Shown here: in pieces, positions 26,521-39,116 of the stretch
How positions within the stretch are numbered: position 1 is the stretch's first letter
Layout: each line of letters opens with the position of its first letter
From: Heliocybe sulcata
Taxonomy: Eukaryota > Basidiomycota > Agaricomycetes > Gloeophyllales > Gloeophyllaceae
Direction of reading: 5' to 3'
NCBI GenBank assembly: GCA_004369045.1
Contig: ML213503.1
Span: 571,343-635,342, forward strand
Length of the DNA stretch: 64,000 nucleotides
Made by a program: the position numbers and the translations under genes
The notes under the pieces: generated by a model
What the model was told of the DNA's origin: nothing
The model's database searches: none
The model's input: the letters and a program-made list of their open reading frames with translations, nothing else

Positions 26521-29379
26521 AGTCGTCGTCGTGGTTGGTGACAGAGAGAATGCATAGGGTCCGGGAAGCGTAAGTACCAGCCCAGTAGAGTGGTATGTAA
26601 ATCGGGAACGGAGGAATGGTACCCTCTCCGTTACCGATTGGATTCGGTGTCCCGGCCACATTTCACGTCACTCATTCGTCCCGCATTTTCCCGCAACATG
26701 GTTCAGCCCATACTCAGTGCTCAGTGCTTTGTGCTTCGTCTATGCACATTCGTCTGAGGCATGTATACGCCTTCCGGAATCTCGAACCTGTCCGCAGGCA
26801 AATTCTATAATATGGCAGTTGCGGCAAGAGCAAGGTAATCCCTGCAGTTCTAAATATTGCAATTCAACGGGACCATTTGGTAAGGCCGGAGTGGAGAACT
26901 TGCGACGTGCGTGTATGAGACATCCCAGACACAGCACCGGACACACCGGCCCTTGCCTGCGCTTGTCCTTGCAATCTTCGAACCTTCACATACTGGACAG
27001 CTCGGGTAGAGAACGGAAAAGCAAGTCTCACGTTCTGCTCCCAAAGGCCGGCAACCCCTTCGCCCCACTGAAGGGTTTGCCAAAACGCACCGTCTCCAGT
27101 CTTGAAGCTTGATGGAAGGTCAGAGGCATAATTTTGGCAACGCTAGCTTTAGGACATTGCGACCGTAACCCTGTCACTATTCAGACGGTACGTGGCCCGG
27201 ATTCAACTACGATATAACACGAAACGATGTATGTTTGACGGAACACAGATGATGCTCCCAAGCGTCAAGCAATATTCCAAGCCCGCTAGATCTTTCAGCT
27301 CGACTTGGCTCGCGTATCTACCTGAAAAGGAGAGTATTAATGAGAAAAGATGAACTGCGAGCAGTCAAGAGTGTCTCAAAAATGGACTACAGCTTCCGAA
27401 TGCTTCGCAGCGTCGGACTGCTGCGGGGTAGGGAATTTTCTGGAGAGGAGAAGATGGATAGATCCTACCTCGTCCCTTGCGATCGGTACAAACGAAGCGC
27501 AGGAGCAACGTGACCGTCCGTCGAGACCTGCGAACACGACGTCAGTATCAGTCATCGAACCACCAAATGAGCACACCACTCGAGGGTGGTCAGTGATAGT
27601 GAAACAGCACACGCCCAAGTGGAACACGGGTAAGCTCGTAGCGATCGGCAGCAAGGGCCTAAGTAACAGCCGGCAGCGCTGAGCCAGAGAAGGCGTCTGC
27701 CTGCCCTGAGCACGGACTATACGGTATGTTATACGCTTTCGTTGCTACGAGTAACCTCGTACAGAGCCAGTGAAGCTTCAAGCTCAAGGAACGCGACAGG
27801 ACCCAAAAAGTCCCCTTGGCGATGTCGTTATTAGTGGACGGGGCACGCTACGCATCCACCTCCTGTACGATGGTACTGGTAACTAGTGGAGTAGCTCAAG
27901 CTGTCGCTTGAGCGCCAGTGCATGAATTGACATAGCGTCCCCCATACCTTCCTGGCAGCTAACAGATTCCCTTTGCTATGTGCGTCGTGAGTGATCATTT
28001 ATCTAAATCAGCATTAAGGTATCGCCTTCTCACCTACGTCAACTAAGATACTTTTCTCTTCCGTGCGAGCCGCTTCAGCATGGGTTAGATACAGATTTCA
28101 TCCTTTCGCCCATGTCTCGGTAACCCTTCTCTTCTCAACTTCCTTTCCAGACGACCGACTGGAACCCAAGTGTAATTGAACTTTTCCAGAGGTGTTGGGC
28201 TTCTCCTGCATGCGAGAACATCGTTCAAGTGTACGGAATGGTCAGGCAGAATGAATTAAATGAACGTACAAACATGGAGTAGGACTAACTACCGGTAGTC
28301 GGCGATCCTGATTCAGAGCAAATAGTATTTTATGTTTGTCGTAAGAACTACATGCCCTCGAATCCATGCACAGTGACTTCAATGTTGCCCGTCGGAAGGT
28401 AGCCGTGGAGGCTGGGGATTACAACCTCACAGGCGACGCGGAAGCTATGCAGACCTCTTGATAACCGCCTATTTAACACTAGTGGCAGCACAATATCATT
28501 GGTCAATCATTATATATATCGCCAAAAAAATATAACCCACCCCCACCGGTAGCTTGACGACAGACGGCATTTTTGACAACGGGCAGGTATCACATTGGTA
28601 GCACAAATGCAGGTGAATATTTAGCTACCTGACGCTGCTAGCAAGGTCCAGCAGTAAAGCGATATTTACTCTGAGAACGACTCTGTCATTGTGGCAGAGA
28701 GCCAACAGAGAAGCACGTGACGTCCGGCCAATTTCGGATGCGCGCATGGGAACGCGTCTAACTCCAGTTCTCCAGGCTTTCTGCTTGTCTGAATTTCAGG
28801 GTCAAAACTTTTCTGGTCGTATGCTGCTGCGCTCGAACGTCCTTCTGCAGTCACTGTCGACTGGCTTCCTCCAGATCGGCCTGCGAACGAGAGCAGCGAG
28901 CGCGACCCTTTGGAAAGTATCATCGTGATCGTCATCGGTACTGTGTGTCACGCGCACTTGAACGCCGTCCTGATGCACGGGATGAAATAAGAGATGCATT
29001 GTGCTATGCTGCAGGAACCCGGGTTCGGTCACCTCTGACTTGCCCCAAGGAATTGAATAGAAGTTGAGTCCTCTCCGTTACTGTTCACCTAAAGTCGCTA
29101 CATACCGCAATCGAAGCGTACGAAGCGTACTCGAGCCATGAGTATGGCTCAGATCCTGGATTTTCCTGCATTTTTTCAGTTCAGAAAGGGGACCGTGGAA
29201 TGCGGGTCCAGGGTCGGTCCAATATGAATCTCGTGCAGGATTCTCACAACTAAGGCGTCTATTGCTTATCGATAGCTGCAACGCGTATAAGGCGTGTTCA
29301 GAGAATCTTGTCGGATTCCCCAGGATTCCTCACTCACTCAAGTCTACAGTCTACTGGAACTTCGACGTCGACATCCGCG
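26521..29379. other. Long upstream region of giant gene A
   Basis: About 2.9 kb without a recognised gene. From about 26998 it is homologous to the sequence upstream of giant gene B (39354 onward), seen for example as the shared GGAAAAGCAAGTCTCACGTT at 27016 and 39371. A segment of about 1.26 kb, roughly 27165-28425, is present here but missing in front of copy B. It contains an open frame at 27350-27682 that I do not recognise and shows no inverted-repeat ends. Homology with copy B resumes from about 28430 to the start codon. Confidence 0.6.
29252..29379 (+). promoter_or_regulatory. Conserved core promoter of giant gene A
   Basis: TATTGCTTATCGAT followed by GCGTATAAGGCGTGTTCAGA is kept nearly base for base in front of gene B (40330-40370), although neighbouring sequence has changed. 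TATAA at 29286-29290 lies 90 bases upstream of the ATG. Conservation against a diverged background points to a functional core promoter. Confidence 0.6.
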
Positions 29380-32300
29380 ATGGACTCTAACACGACTATC
29401 ACTGAGGGAAACCTCATGTACATGGTTCACCACATTTTCCTCCCTCCTAAATTACCCCAGAAAGACGATACAGACTCAGGAAATCTCTATATCCTTTGCG
29501 ACACGGTCCGAAGGTGCATCGGATTGTACCAGAATGCTTTGGCGTTCGACGAGAGACAGAGATGGGTAGCGATGGAGAAGGCCGTGGAGCTGCTGGCGCT
29601 GACTCAACAGTATGTCGAGCTCCCTCAGCCGCAGATTATGGATGCCATCGGAACGATGAAGACTGGCGGTACGTGACGGTGCCCGATAAGATGTCTGCTA
29701 TGTCCTTAGAATGTTTGTCAAGATGTCCTGGCCTTTCTCATCCGAGCTCAGAATGCCGGTCTCATACTCCGTAAACACGAGGATAGACTGGTCTTCGAGT
29801 CTTTTGAAGTCTCGCCTTCGAATGCTGAAGTTTTGGCCGCCGGTGGCAAGCTGTTGTGTACGTATCCTGGCCCAGCGATCGCTGTTCCAAATGAGACCGC
29901 ATCCAGGCATGATTTCCGTCAAGAATTCGTGTCGTTCATCACTCAAATGGATGTCGATATCTTCTCTGACGCTGCCCCGACGACTACGAAAGCCAAGACG
30001 ACCGTCCAGGAGATCCGCGACACCACTCACCCTCGTTATATCACTGAACTTCTTACCGGTATACTCCGCGGCCTAGGCCGACCCGAAGAGACGCATCGCA
30101 TTCAGAAGAGAATCGCGGATGACGTTCTCTATCACGAAGCACTTCTTCCGTGGCGGAGGTCGCCCCTGTGGCTCGTAATACGTGTGGCTTTGCAGACATC
30201 CCTCAGAGACCCTTCTACCGGTCATATCCAATACAAGTCCTTCATGATCTTTTTGATGGCGACGATTCTCCGCTTCGCCATCTCTCCAGGGGCCAGCGTC
30301 CCAAGCGATCTGATTTCCTGTATGCACAAGAAGGTTGCTCGCCGACTTTACAAGCTCCGGTCTGTTTGCCCCGGATTTGTGCTCAACCTCGTGCACGAGT
30401 CCGGGGAAGCTGCTCAGGAGTTGCTGCAGAAGAGGTGGGCCGTCGTGCAGAGGAAACAAGAATCATTGGCACCATGGGATCCCAATGGCCTTGATTTCCC
30501 CGCCGATACACATCTCTCACTCCTGAACAGTAAGCCATACATCTCGCTGGTGCTGGAAGGGCGTACCAGCAGTGCCGTTCCGTTCGAGTTCCGTCCAGAC
30601 CCTCAGGCTCGGATGAGGAGCATCGACCAACTCAGCGACATCTCCTTGATCAGCTTCTTCGAGCATAATCCCATCATTGCTCTGGGCGATTTTGAGCACG
30701 CTGTTGAGTCTGGAATTGATGGTTGGGTTGGAAACAATCTTCATTCTGAAGCGGCATGTACCAGCGTTGCCCGATGGGTGACGGAATATCTGAAGTCTGC
30801 GCGCTCGGCGTATGACTCTGATCCGGAGCTTTGGTCCGTGATGCTACTAACAATATTCGAGTTGTGGAAAGCGTAAGTGTCTTGTCATCAAATACTGAGC
30901 TTATCTGACTGTCATGCGTTAGGCTGGATCAGTTGGCGGTTGCACAATGTCCTTTACTAGGAGAATATTCTCCCGAGGTCTCTGAACCTCTTCTAGAGCC
31001 TCTCCTTGTGTCGAAGGCGGAGCAGATAGATCAACTCTCGCGTCTCATCCGTTATTTACGGGCACGGCATAGCCGAGCTGTCGCGCGGACGTCCATTCTT
31101 GATAGCAGTCGCGGTGTACTCTCCTTCAATGTCCAGTATTTCCAGGCATCGCCTCGTCATCAGCAACTCAAAGCGCGTATAGAGCAAGACGGATTGTCGA
31201 GACGGCAGGCGAAGGTTCAAGAGCTGGACAAGTTAAATCATCGGCATCGGTCTTTAACCACGGAGTCAGATTCTCTGAGCCACCGTTACAAGCGCAAGAA
31301 TGGTCGAGAGATACACAAGAAGAACAAGTGCCAGAAGTGTTCCCTCACGGCCCAAGCATCAGCCTTGAAGATACAAGTGCATGAGTGGCCGTTGCCCGAA
31401 GACGAGCAGCAGGCCCAGTCTGTGGTGGTGGAGCTCGATTGCCCCGTTCCATACCGCATCTGGAGGGACACCACGTATGCAATTTTGAACGACGTATGTG
31501 TCCCGCCAGAGACCAGATCGAAGCCCTCATCTAAGGCCGAAGTGAAAGTGATTCTCGCAGACTACCCTTCGCTGCAGGCTTTCTTCTGGCAATACGGAAC
31601 TAGGAGGGTCATGCTGGCTTCGAATACGAAATCGTTCCAGCGATCTCATTATAAGACGGTCTCTATCCCGGCTACCGAAGCTTCAGTTTGCACCAATCAC
31701 GGCTTGCACTGGAGCCTGTTCGACAATATCGCCCACACTTGGATTGAGTGCCCTTTCGCCGACTGCAGCACGAGACGGCGCTGTACTTTTCAGCTTCCGT
31801 CGATGAGCCCCTATGCGAACCTCCAGTATGCCGTCGATGGGACTGAGCATACTTCAAACAATGTCCTTGCTGACCAAACGAGCTGCCATCGTGATGTCAG
31901 CTTACATGAGTACGTGGCCTTTGGTGGTCTACGATCTGGGCATCGACTACAGTGGCTCAATCTCCTTCGAGAGCTCCATGCGCAGTCATTCACTCTCCAC
32001 AGGGAGGAGGTTCAGATGCTCATGTTCCAGCTGACTCGGCAGATCGGCCCGCTTTCGCGGGGTGATTCTGGGTCTCTGGGTTGGCAATGGCACGAAGAGC
32101 TAGACCACACAGATTTCGCTATGACACTATTGGAAGAACTTGAACGGGGTGTTACAGTAATCAGTGCAAACTGGACAGAAGTGACATCTATGCAGACTGC
32201 GCTTGCCATCGCAAGCCGGATCTTGGTTTCCACGAGTTCCAGCCACGTAATTGACAAAGTTACAAGGCTACTCCGCAGAGCCCGGGATATCACTGCCATA

Positions 32301-35300
32301 TGGATGCGAAAGCTTCAGCAAGCAATCGAAGTAACTGTAGACGGGGATGTGGTTCGCGCCCTTCAGCTTCGTCTGTGCGAAGTCGCTTGCGTCTGTCGGT
32401 CCACTTATGACGTCGGGCGCGGGAACATGCCGAAGGTCATGACATCGAATGAAGATGTTTCACTCTTACTCGAGTGTCGTATTGTTATACACGATAACCT
32501 CCCCTCGGACATAGGCAAGACGCCCGCTCGTTTCAGGAATATGTTGAACAGTGATACTAGGTTGTCCCTGGCGGCAGAACCGCTATTAAGTGAGGTTGTT
32601 TTACAGGATTTTACGGGTTTACATCAGGCTGCCAAAGCATTCTGGCCAGGTTATGTCCCGGGAACTCCGTGGAAGGCTCTCCCAAGGACCGACACCGCAC
32701 ATTGGTTCACTACTATCTGCGGGAGTGAGGGACGGGTCGCATCAACAGTGCACTTGAATATATTGACGGGTCAACTTCTCATTAATGGCAAGCCATCGAG
32801 TCGTCTGCCCCGAGAGTTTGTGGAACACCCAACATACCGTCGTATTTTCGGTCAGGTAAGTGTACGGGATGCCAGCCAGTTCTTATACTAATCTAGCCTT
32901 AATTCCTAGAAAGTTCTGGATGTCTTGCCTTCAGACGTGCCGGGGCTCCAGTTCATGACGCGGGGCAAAGCGTTTGGTTATCAGGTTCGTACACTATCGA
33001 CGGCTGGTTGTTTCCGTGGAGACCCATGGCCCTATAGGTATTTTTCGCACTCAATCGCAACGAAAACCTTTTGGTTGTACAAGCCTGCCACGGTGATGAA
33101 GACCTTGAGCTTATTCCCCATACACATTTCGAGGGGGACCTGCCCTACTTCCTCGTTCACGAATACGTGCATTGGCTCGATAAGCAAAATCATCGGATCG
33201 AACTTAGACCCTTGAAAATGCTTTGGACTTCGTCAGCGACAAACTGGTCTATCCAATTGGGTGCCGGTGGCTCGAGCTATACGAGGATGCTCAGAGTACA
33301 AGCTGGCCGACAGGTTTGTCTCATTGATTCTCGTAGCCCCACGTTCGGTCGGATTGCCTCCTGCCTCCAACCACTCGAGGACCGTAAATATCTCACCGTG
33401 ACCTTCACTCCTGCCCCAAGCGAGTCGATGCTACAAGTGGACTTGCCCAGATATCGACTAAGTTTTGCGTTGAACAGTAACAGGGAACTGGAGTGCCAAA
33501 GTTTCCCAGGGATGGTTGTAGACCGCAACCAATCCACTGGCACGATGTTTGGACTAGTGAATCAGCTCGTACTGCGTCCAGCCAGGACGACTGACGAGAG
33601 CATCGCGGACGTCCTCGCTCGCCGGTGCGTACTGGTACCGTTCGGAGAGGTTGCCCACCATGTCGAGGGCCTTCGTAGGGTTATCAAGATTGACACTCAT
33701 TCTGAGAGATCGGTCAGGTACATGAAGTACGAGGTCGATGCTGATCTTGGCCGGCTGGTCAGCAATGCTAGCCTGACCAGCAGGCTATACAAGGTGTACT
33801 TGCATGCACTGACGGGCGATTGCTTACCCGACCCGCTAACTGGATGCACCGGGACAGAGGAGGCTCTGTATGACCTAGGCTCTGCATCCTGTCGCTCTTT
33901 TCAAGGTCTTAGCATCGAGGACATCAAGATATTAGACGATATAGAGCGGATCACCCCTCGTCGGACGTACTATCCTTCCCACCTCAAGGTCATGCAGACC
34001 GTTGTCTGGTCATACCTTCCGCCTACAGCGCAGCATTATGCATTTGAAATATACTCTCGGGATATAAAGCAATACGCAGAGTCTCTGGGCATTTTTGGAG
34101 AGGAGCAACGACCGACGGAACGAGCAGCACGGGACTGCGCTGGTATGCAGGATGAGAGGCATCTGACGGAGAGATCCGCTTGGCATGACAAAGTGTTCGC
34201 GAGTCCTTACTGCGACGGTCACCATCTTCCTCGTGCGGAACAATTCGGAGATGCCTCATATCCTTCTAGACATGATGTGAGTGACCATGAGCGAGAGGCG
34301 CAAGTCCAGTATGTCGCAAAGCTGGTTGACTCCTGGTCGCACTGGCCAAGTTTTTCTGTCGATCTTTGGAACGTGCTCAAAGGATGGCGCACAATTTCCG
34401 CGACTCGGCAGGTTGGAGAGTCGCTGTCTTATTGCCGAGAGTGGATGGAGACAGAACTTGGGAAGACTTGGATGGCACTGTATGAGTTGTGCCGGCAAAC
34501 CCGGGACAGCAAGTTTCAACTCGCCTTCACGCTGCCAGCACTGGTCTACGGTCCCCAGCGGCACTCGGCAAAGGATTTGGTGCCTATCTTACTGGTGATT
34601 GCAGGTACCGGGCGGTTCCGCAACCTGAATCCGCCTTCATTTCCTCCCTCTCAGTATGATCTTGCTGCCGGGCTCAAGCCAAAGAAAGACCAGCTAACAA
34701 CCGTAGCCCGGTCCTGCACGATTCAGTTCGAAGCAAGTCCTGCGAGTCGTCTGTCCGCGAACCCAGGAGAGTCTCGCTCTGATCTGAACTATCGACGTAG
34801 ATCACGCTATGGTGACCTGTGTCAGACAGAATTGTCCCAAGCGAGTGAAGCACTCGTTTCTCAGTGGCCTTGTCAACAGCTGTCCAGACCGACGCAACAC
34901 TTCCAAGTGATCGACAAGCAGGCCCTTGTAGATCGTGCCTCTCCTCTATTCTCATCTTGGTATCATAATGTTGCGCTGCGCGATCATATCGCTGAAGTCC
35001 AGGCGGTCCTGACGGACCTAAAGACCGTGGCTCATGGCAGTCCTTCGGTGTCTAGTTCTTACCAGGTTCCACCGTTCGTAGACCTGCCAGGATCCTCCCC
35101 CGATTCATCCAGCGTTACTTTCACCTGTCTCTTCTCACTAAGTCCTCCCTCATCTTCTGTAGGGTACACCGTACCGGCCCTTCCGATTGAAATAGGGCCT
35201 CCAGGGGACGAAGCATCTCAGCGAAAAGGGTTGGTACGGTTGGAGAACCTAGTGCGAGATTTGCGAGCTCGTACAGAGGCTATTTTCTGGCGAAAATACG

Positions 35301-38300
35301 CGAATGATCTTGGGAAGAGTATGAATGTTCTATCGCACCAAAAGCCAGCTATGAGGAAGTGTCTACAGACTCCCAATCCAGCGCTGTGCGCGATCAACTA
35401 CTTCAGCGCATGCCGGCTACAAGTCGATCACATCTTCATGCGTATTTGCCGAGAGCTGCAACCCGACGCTGGCACGACGACTGCCGAGTTGATCATGCTA
35501 AGGGCTGGCTTATGGCCGAGGGTAACGAGGAAGATCTGCTTGCGATACCTGACGCAGAAGTTGCGCGACACCGTGTCAGACAAGTGGCGAGCGCTATTCA
35601 CGGAGTTCGCTCGGGATCTCTTGAAGTATCAGTGGTCTCAGCGTTTGCTCAGATCAATTGTGCTCGGACAGTCTGAGCAGACGTTGGCGGAATTACAGAA
35701 TGAAGAGGATGGGTCTCAAACTTGCGATCTGGACTGGCTGTTAATCCAGGTGGGTCCCATGACGACGTTATGGCTATGGTAGTCTCATGTACGGTGCGAA
35801 CAGATCGATTGCAATTTCCTCGCACGAGGTGTACAAGTACGTGTGGCGCAAGAGATGATCAGACCATCCTCCGGGTCTAACGCGGTTTCACAATTAAATA
35901 TGGGCGAAGGAAAGAGCTCGGTAATCATACCGTTTGCGGCTTCGACTCTTGCCGATCGCACCAAACTCGTGCGAGTGTTCGTTCTGAAGTCTCTATCCAA
36001 ACAAATGTTCCAGTTACTGGTTGAGCGTCTCACTGGGCTTGCGAATAGGCAAATCTTCTACGCCCCATTTTCACGGTCCATGACGATCTCGGCGACCAAC
36101 GTGGAACAGATCCAAAATCTGTACCAGCAATGCATGAAGAGCGGCGGGATTCTCCTTGCGCAACCAGAGCACATCCTGTCATTCAAGCTCATGAGCGTCG
36201 AGCGTTCATTAAGCGTAGCCGGCCAAAACGAACCTGGCGCGGGCCCCAGGTTACTGGAGACCCAGAGATGGTGCGAGGCGAACGCGCGAGACATCTTGGA
36301 CGAGAGCGATGAAATCTTGCAGGTGCGGTATCAACTGATCTACACCATGGGGCAGCAAGAGGCACTGGAGCATGCGCCAGAGCGATGGACCACTATCCAG
36401 CAAGTGCTCTTCCTGGTGAGAAAGGTCGCGTTGCGATTGAGAAATGATCTGGCATGTGGTCTTGAAGTCGGCGAAAGCTGTAACGGGTGCTTCCCCACCC
36501 TGCGCGTCGTCGATATGCAAGCGGGGACTCGTCTGGTCGGGGAGGTCATGGGATATGTTTCGAAGGGTGCATTGCCGAACTGTCCTCTAGCTCTGCTTCC
36601 TGACCATTTGCGAGGGCCGACGTCTTGCTTCATCGCTGACAAGGACATGTCCGTCGCGGATTACGAGCGCGTGCGGCAGTACTGGGAAGGGAGTAATTCA
36701 TGGAAGACACTGCTGCTGTTACGGGGGCTCTTCGCGCATCAAATTCTTCCGTATGTCCTCAAAGAACGGCGCTGGAGAGTAGACTACGGACTGGATCTGT
36801 CACGATCTTTGCTCGCTGTTCCATTCAAGGCGAAGGACGTTCCGTCTCCACGAGCGGAATTCGGGCATCCGGACGTCGCTATCCTGCTTACCTGCCTGAG
36901 CTACTACTACCAAGGTCTGTCGCCCGAGAGCCTGGAAGTGTGCTTTGAACTTCTGTCCAAACTCGATAATCCGACACTCGAGTATGAGCTCTGGGTTCGT
37001 GAAGGCGGGCCTGCCATCCCTGAGGAACTTCGGAAACTGAGTGGCATCAATCCCAGCGATATGGAGCAACGAGCTCGGCTCGTTATCCCGACGTTCCGCC
37101 AAAACCATGTCGTGGTCGATTTCTACCTATCGCAGGTTGTCTTTCCTAAAGCTGCGAAAGGGTTTCCACACAAGCTGGGAACGTCCGGTTGGGATATTGC
37201 TCGGGATCGGGATCCTGCTCATGCCACCACCGGGTTCAGTGGTACGAATGACAATAGATATCTGCTGCCAGCGACGATCGCTCAGAGGGATACGCGCGAG
37301 AGTTTGGGCACAAACGCCGAAGTCCTCTGCAACCTCCTCCGTCCCGAAAATGACGAGTACCTGTGCCCGGACACCCTGAACGGCCAGCCGCTGTCCGCCC
37401 AAGGTCTTATCGAACTTGTGGCTCGGAACGCTGAAGTCAAGGTTTTGCTGGACGTAGGGGCGCAGATTCTAGAGCTCGCAAATGATCAAGTAGCTCGCCG
37501 CTGGTTAGAGCACAGGACGGACGTCGCTGCCGCAGTCTTCTTCAATGATGCCGATGAAATCGAGGTCATGACCCAAGACGGTGTGCGAGAGTTGTTCTTG
37601 TCCTCTCCCTTCAGTTCCCAGTTGGAGAAATGTGTCGTGTATCTGGACGACGCGCACACTCGCGGCACTGATCTCAGACTGCCATCCGGTTTCCGAGCAG
37701 CAGTTACTTTGGGTCCAAAGGTGACAAAGGATCGACTGGTCCAAGGTGAGATTGACGCATGTCGTAAGTGGCAATCCTTATTCACGTAGCATATCGTAGG
37801 ATGCATGCGAATGCGTAAATTGGGTCGAGACGGAGGGCACTCAATCATGTTCGTTGCACCTCGCGAAGTCGATTCTAAGATACGAGGAGTCGCTGGAAAA
37901 AGTGCTTCTGAGCGTGTCTCCGCCGCGGACGTCATCAGATGGGCCATGATTGAGACCTGCATGAATATCCAGCACCACGTGCCTCACTGGGTTCAGCAAG
38001 GCGTTGATTACTACACTCGAGAACAGGCCTGGCAAAAGTACCATTCCCTCCGCGGACCGTCCACTTCACTCCTGGCGGATGCTTGGCTCCAGGTCGAAGC
38101 GCAGTCTCTGGAGTCAATGTACGGGAGCGTCCACGGTGAGGGCGCCAGCGTGTCTTTGATGGCGAGGGGCTCCGTGATCCCTGAGATCCGCGAACGATGC
38201 GAGATGCTCGGAGTAGCGTTCCTGCACGATCCTCACGTCGAGGAAGAACAAGAGCGAGAGGTTAGTCACGAGATGGAGCGCGAGTGGCAGGTACAGCGAC

Positions 38301-39058
38301 CAGCAAAGGCCAAGCCAGCGAGTCACAAATTGCACCCTAGTGTCACGCACTTCATCCGCTCTGGAGAGGTCGTATCTCCGTCAGTCGCGTTTGACGGGGC
38401 TTTCGGTCGCATCAACGAAGCAGTCCCGAGTCTCTCTAAACACGCAGGGAAATTGCTGGCGACTACCGACTTCCACGTCACGACTACCGGGGACTCAGTT
38501 ACTCAGCTCTCCGGAGACTACTTGCGACCTATACACTGGGTCGTTTCCAGCAAGAACCAAAGGATTCTTGTCATCATGAGTCCCTACGAGGTCAATGAAC
38601 TACTGCCTGAGATCCGGAAGAGCAAGAAGGTACATCTGCACATATACGCGCCTAGAGTCACACAAGCCATGAAATCCCGCGACGATTTGCGTTTCTATTG
38701 CATCCCGCCGCTGTCTGCATCGTGGCAGTCCCCGGAGGCCATCGTCATTGCGCAGCTCAACCTGGTTGGAGGGCAGCTGTATCTCAATGACTACGACGCC
38801 TATCAGCTCCTGTGTGCCTTCCTAGGGCTCTGCACGCCTGAAGTACGAGACCGCGGTGGGGTGACCATTCAGAGCGACGGGTTTATCAGACCAGAGGACC
38901 GACCGGGGAACTTCTACAGCGTGTCGCCGTTCAGAGAGAGTCCGCTGATTTACCTGAAGGCGTTGATTTCGTTCAGGCGGAAGGGGATGACGTGGCTGCC
39001 CACGCATATGGGGAAGATGTTCCACGGGCGGTTCTTGACGCACGAAGACTTTGAATGA
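29380..39058 (+). CDS. Giant DUF6606-DUF3638-DUF3645 protein, copy A (SecA/SF2-like ATPase motifs)
   Basis: Seven exons (29380-29668, 29723-30872, 30923-32855, 32910-32984, 33038-35749, 35804-37745, 37800-39058) joined over 50-54-nt introns give 3,119 aa, and every join keeps frame. The N-terminal part matches DUF6606 (HHIFLPP at 17-23). A coiled-coil-like segment (about 555-600) precedes CQKC (616-619) and the family motif HEWPLP (633-638). The C-terminal third is DUF3638/DUF3645: NMGEGKSS (GEGKSS 2087-2092), DESD (2219-2222), AVPFKAKDVPSPRAEF (from 2391), TGFSGTND (2529-2536), TRGTDL (2672-2677) and MRMRKLG (2703-2709). DUF3638 and DUF3645 are domains of unknown function; such proteins are often auto-named ubiquitinyl hydrolase, but I see no convincing protease triad. 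The motif order suggests an ATP-driven SecA/SF2-type motor (inference). No signal peptide or membrane segment is evident, so a soluble protein is likely. Confidence 0.9.
35724..36321 (+). repeat. 598-bp block identical to copy B (includes an intron)
   Basis: From the end of exon 5 through intron 5 (35750-35803) and into exon 6, this block reads identical to 46808-47405. It spans the GEGKSS and DESD motifs. The first mismatches outside it are at 35723/46807 and 36322/47406. Confidence 0.8.
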
Positions 39059-39059
39059 G

Positions 39060-39116
39060 GTGAGTGTTTATTTGATGATCTTTAACTACTCATGGCTGAC
39101 CGTCTCTTACATATAG
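39060..39116 (+). other. Probable 3'-UTR intron of giant gene A
   Basis: GTGAGT begins one base after the stop codon and ends in ATATAG, 57 nt, conserved at the same place after gene B (50147-50203). No coding frame is affected, since the stop lies upstream. Confidence 0.55.

Noticed and set aside
26521-29379. Possible mobile element upstream of gene A
   Set aside because: No terminal repeats, transposase or reverse-transcriptase sequence was seen; kept only as an indel between the two units.
35785-36520. Antisense open frames in giant gene A that are identical or nearly identical to those in gene B
   Set aside because: Their identity only reflects the near-identical sense DNA; they are shadows of exon 6.
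29380-39058. Deubiquitinase (OTU-type) assignment for the giant proteins
   Set aside because: I could not find a convincing Cys/His catalytic pair in either copy; the name comes from orthology pipelines rather than from motifs.
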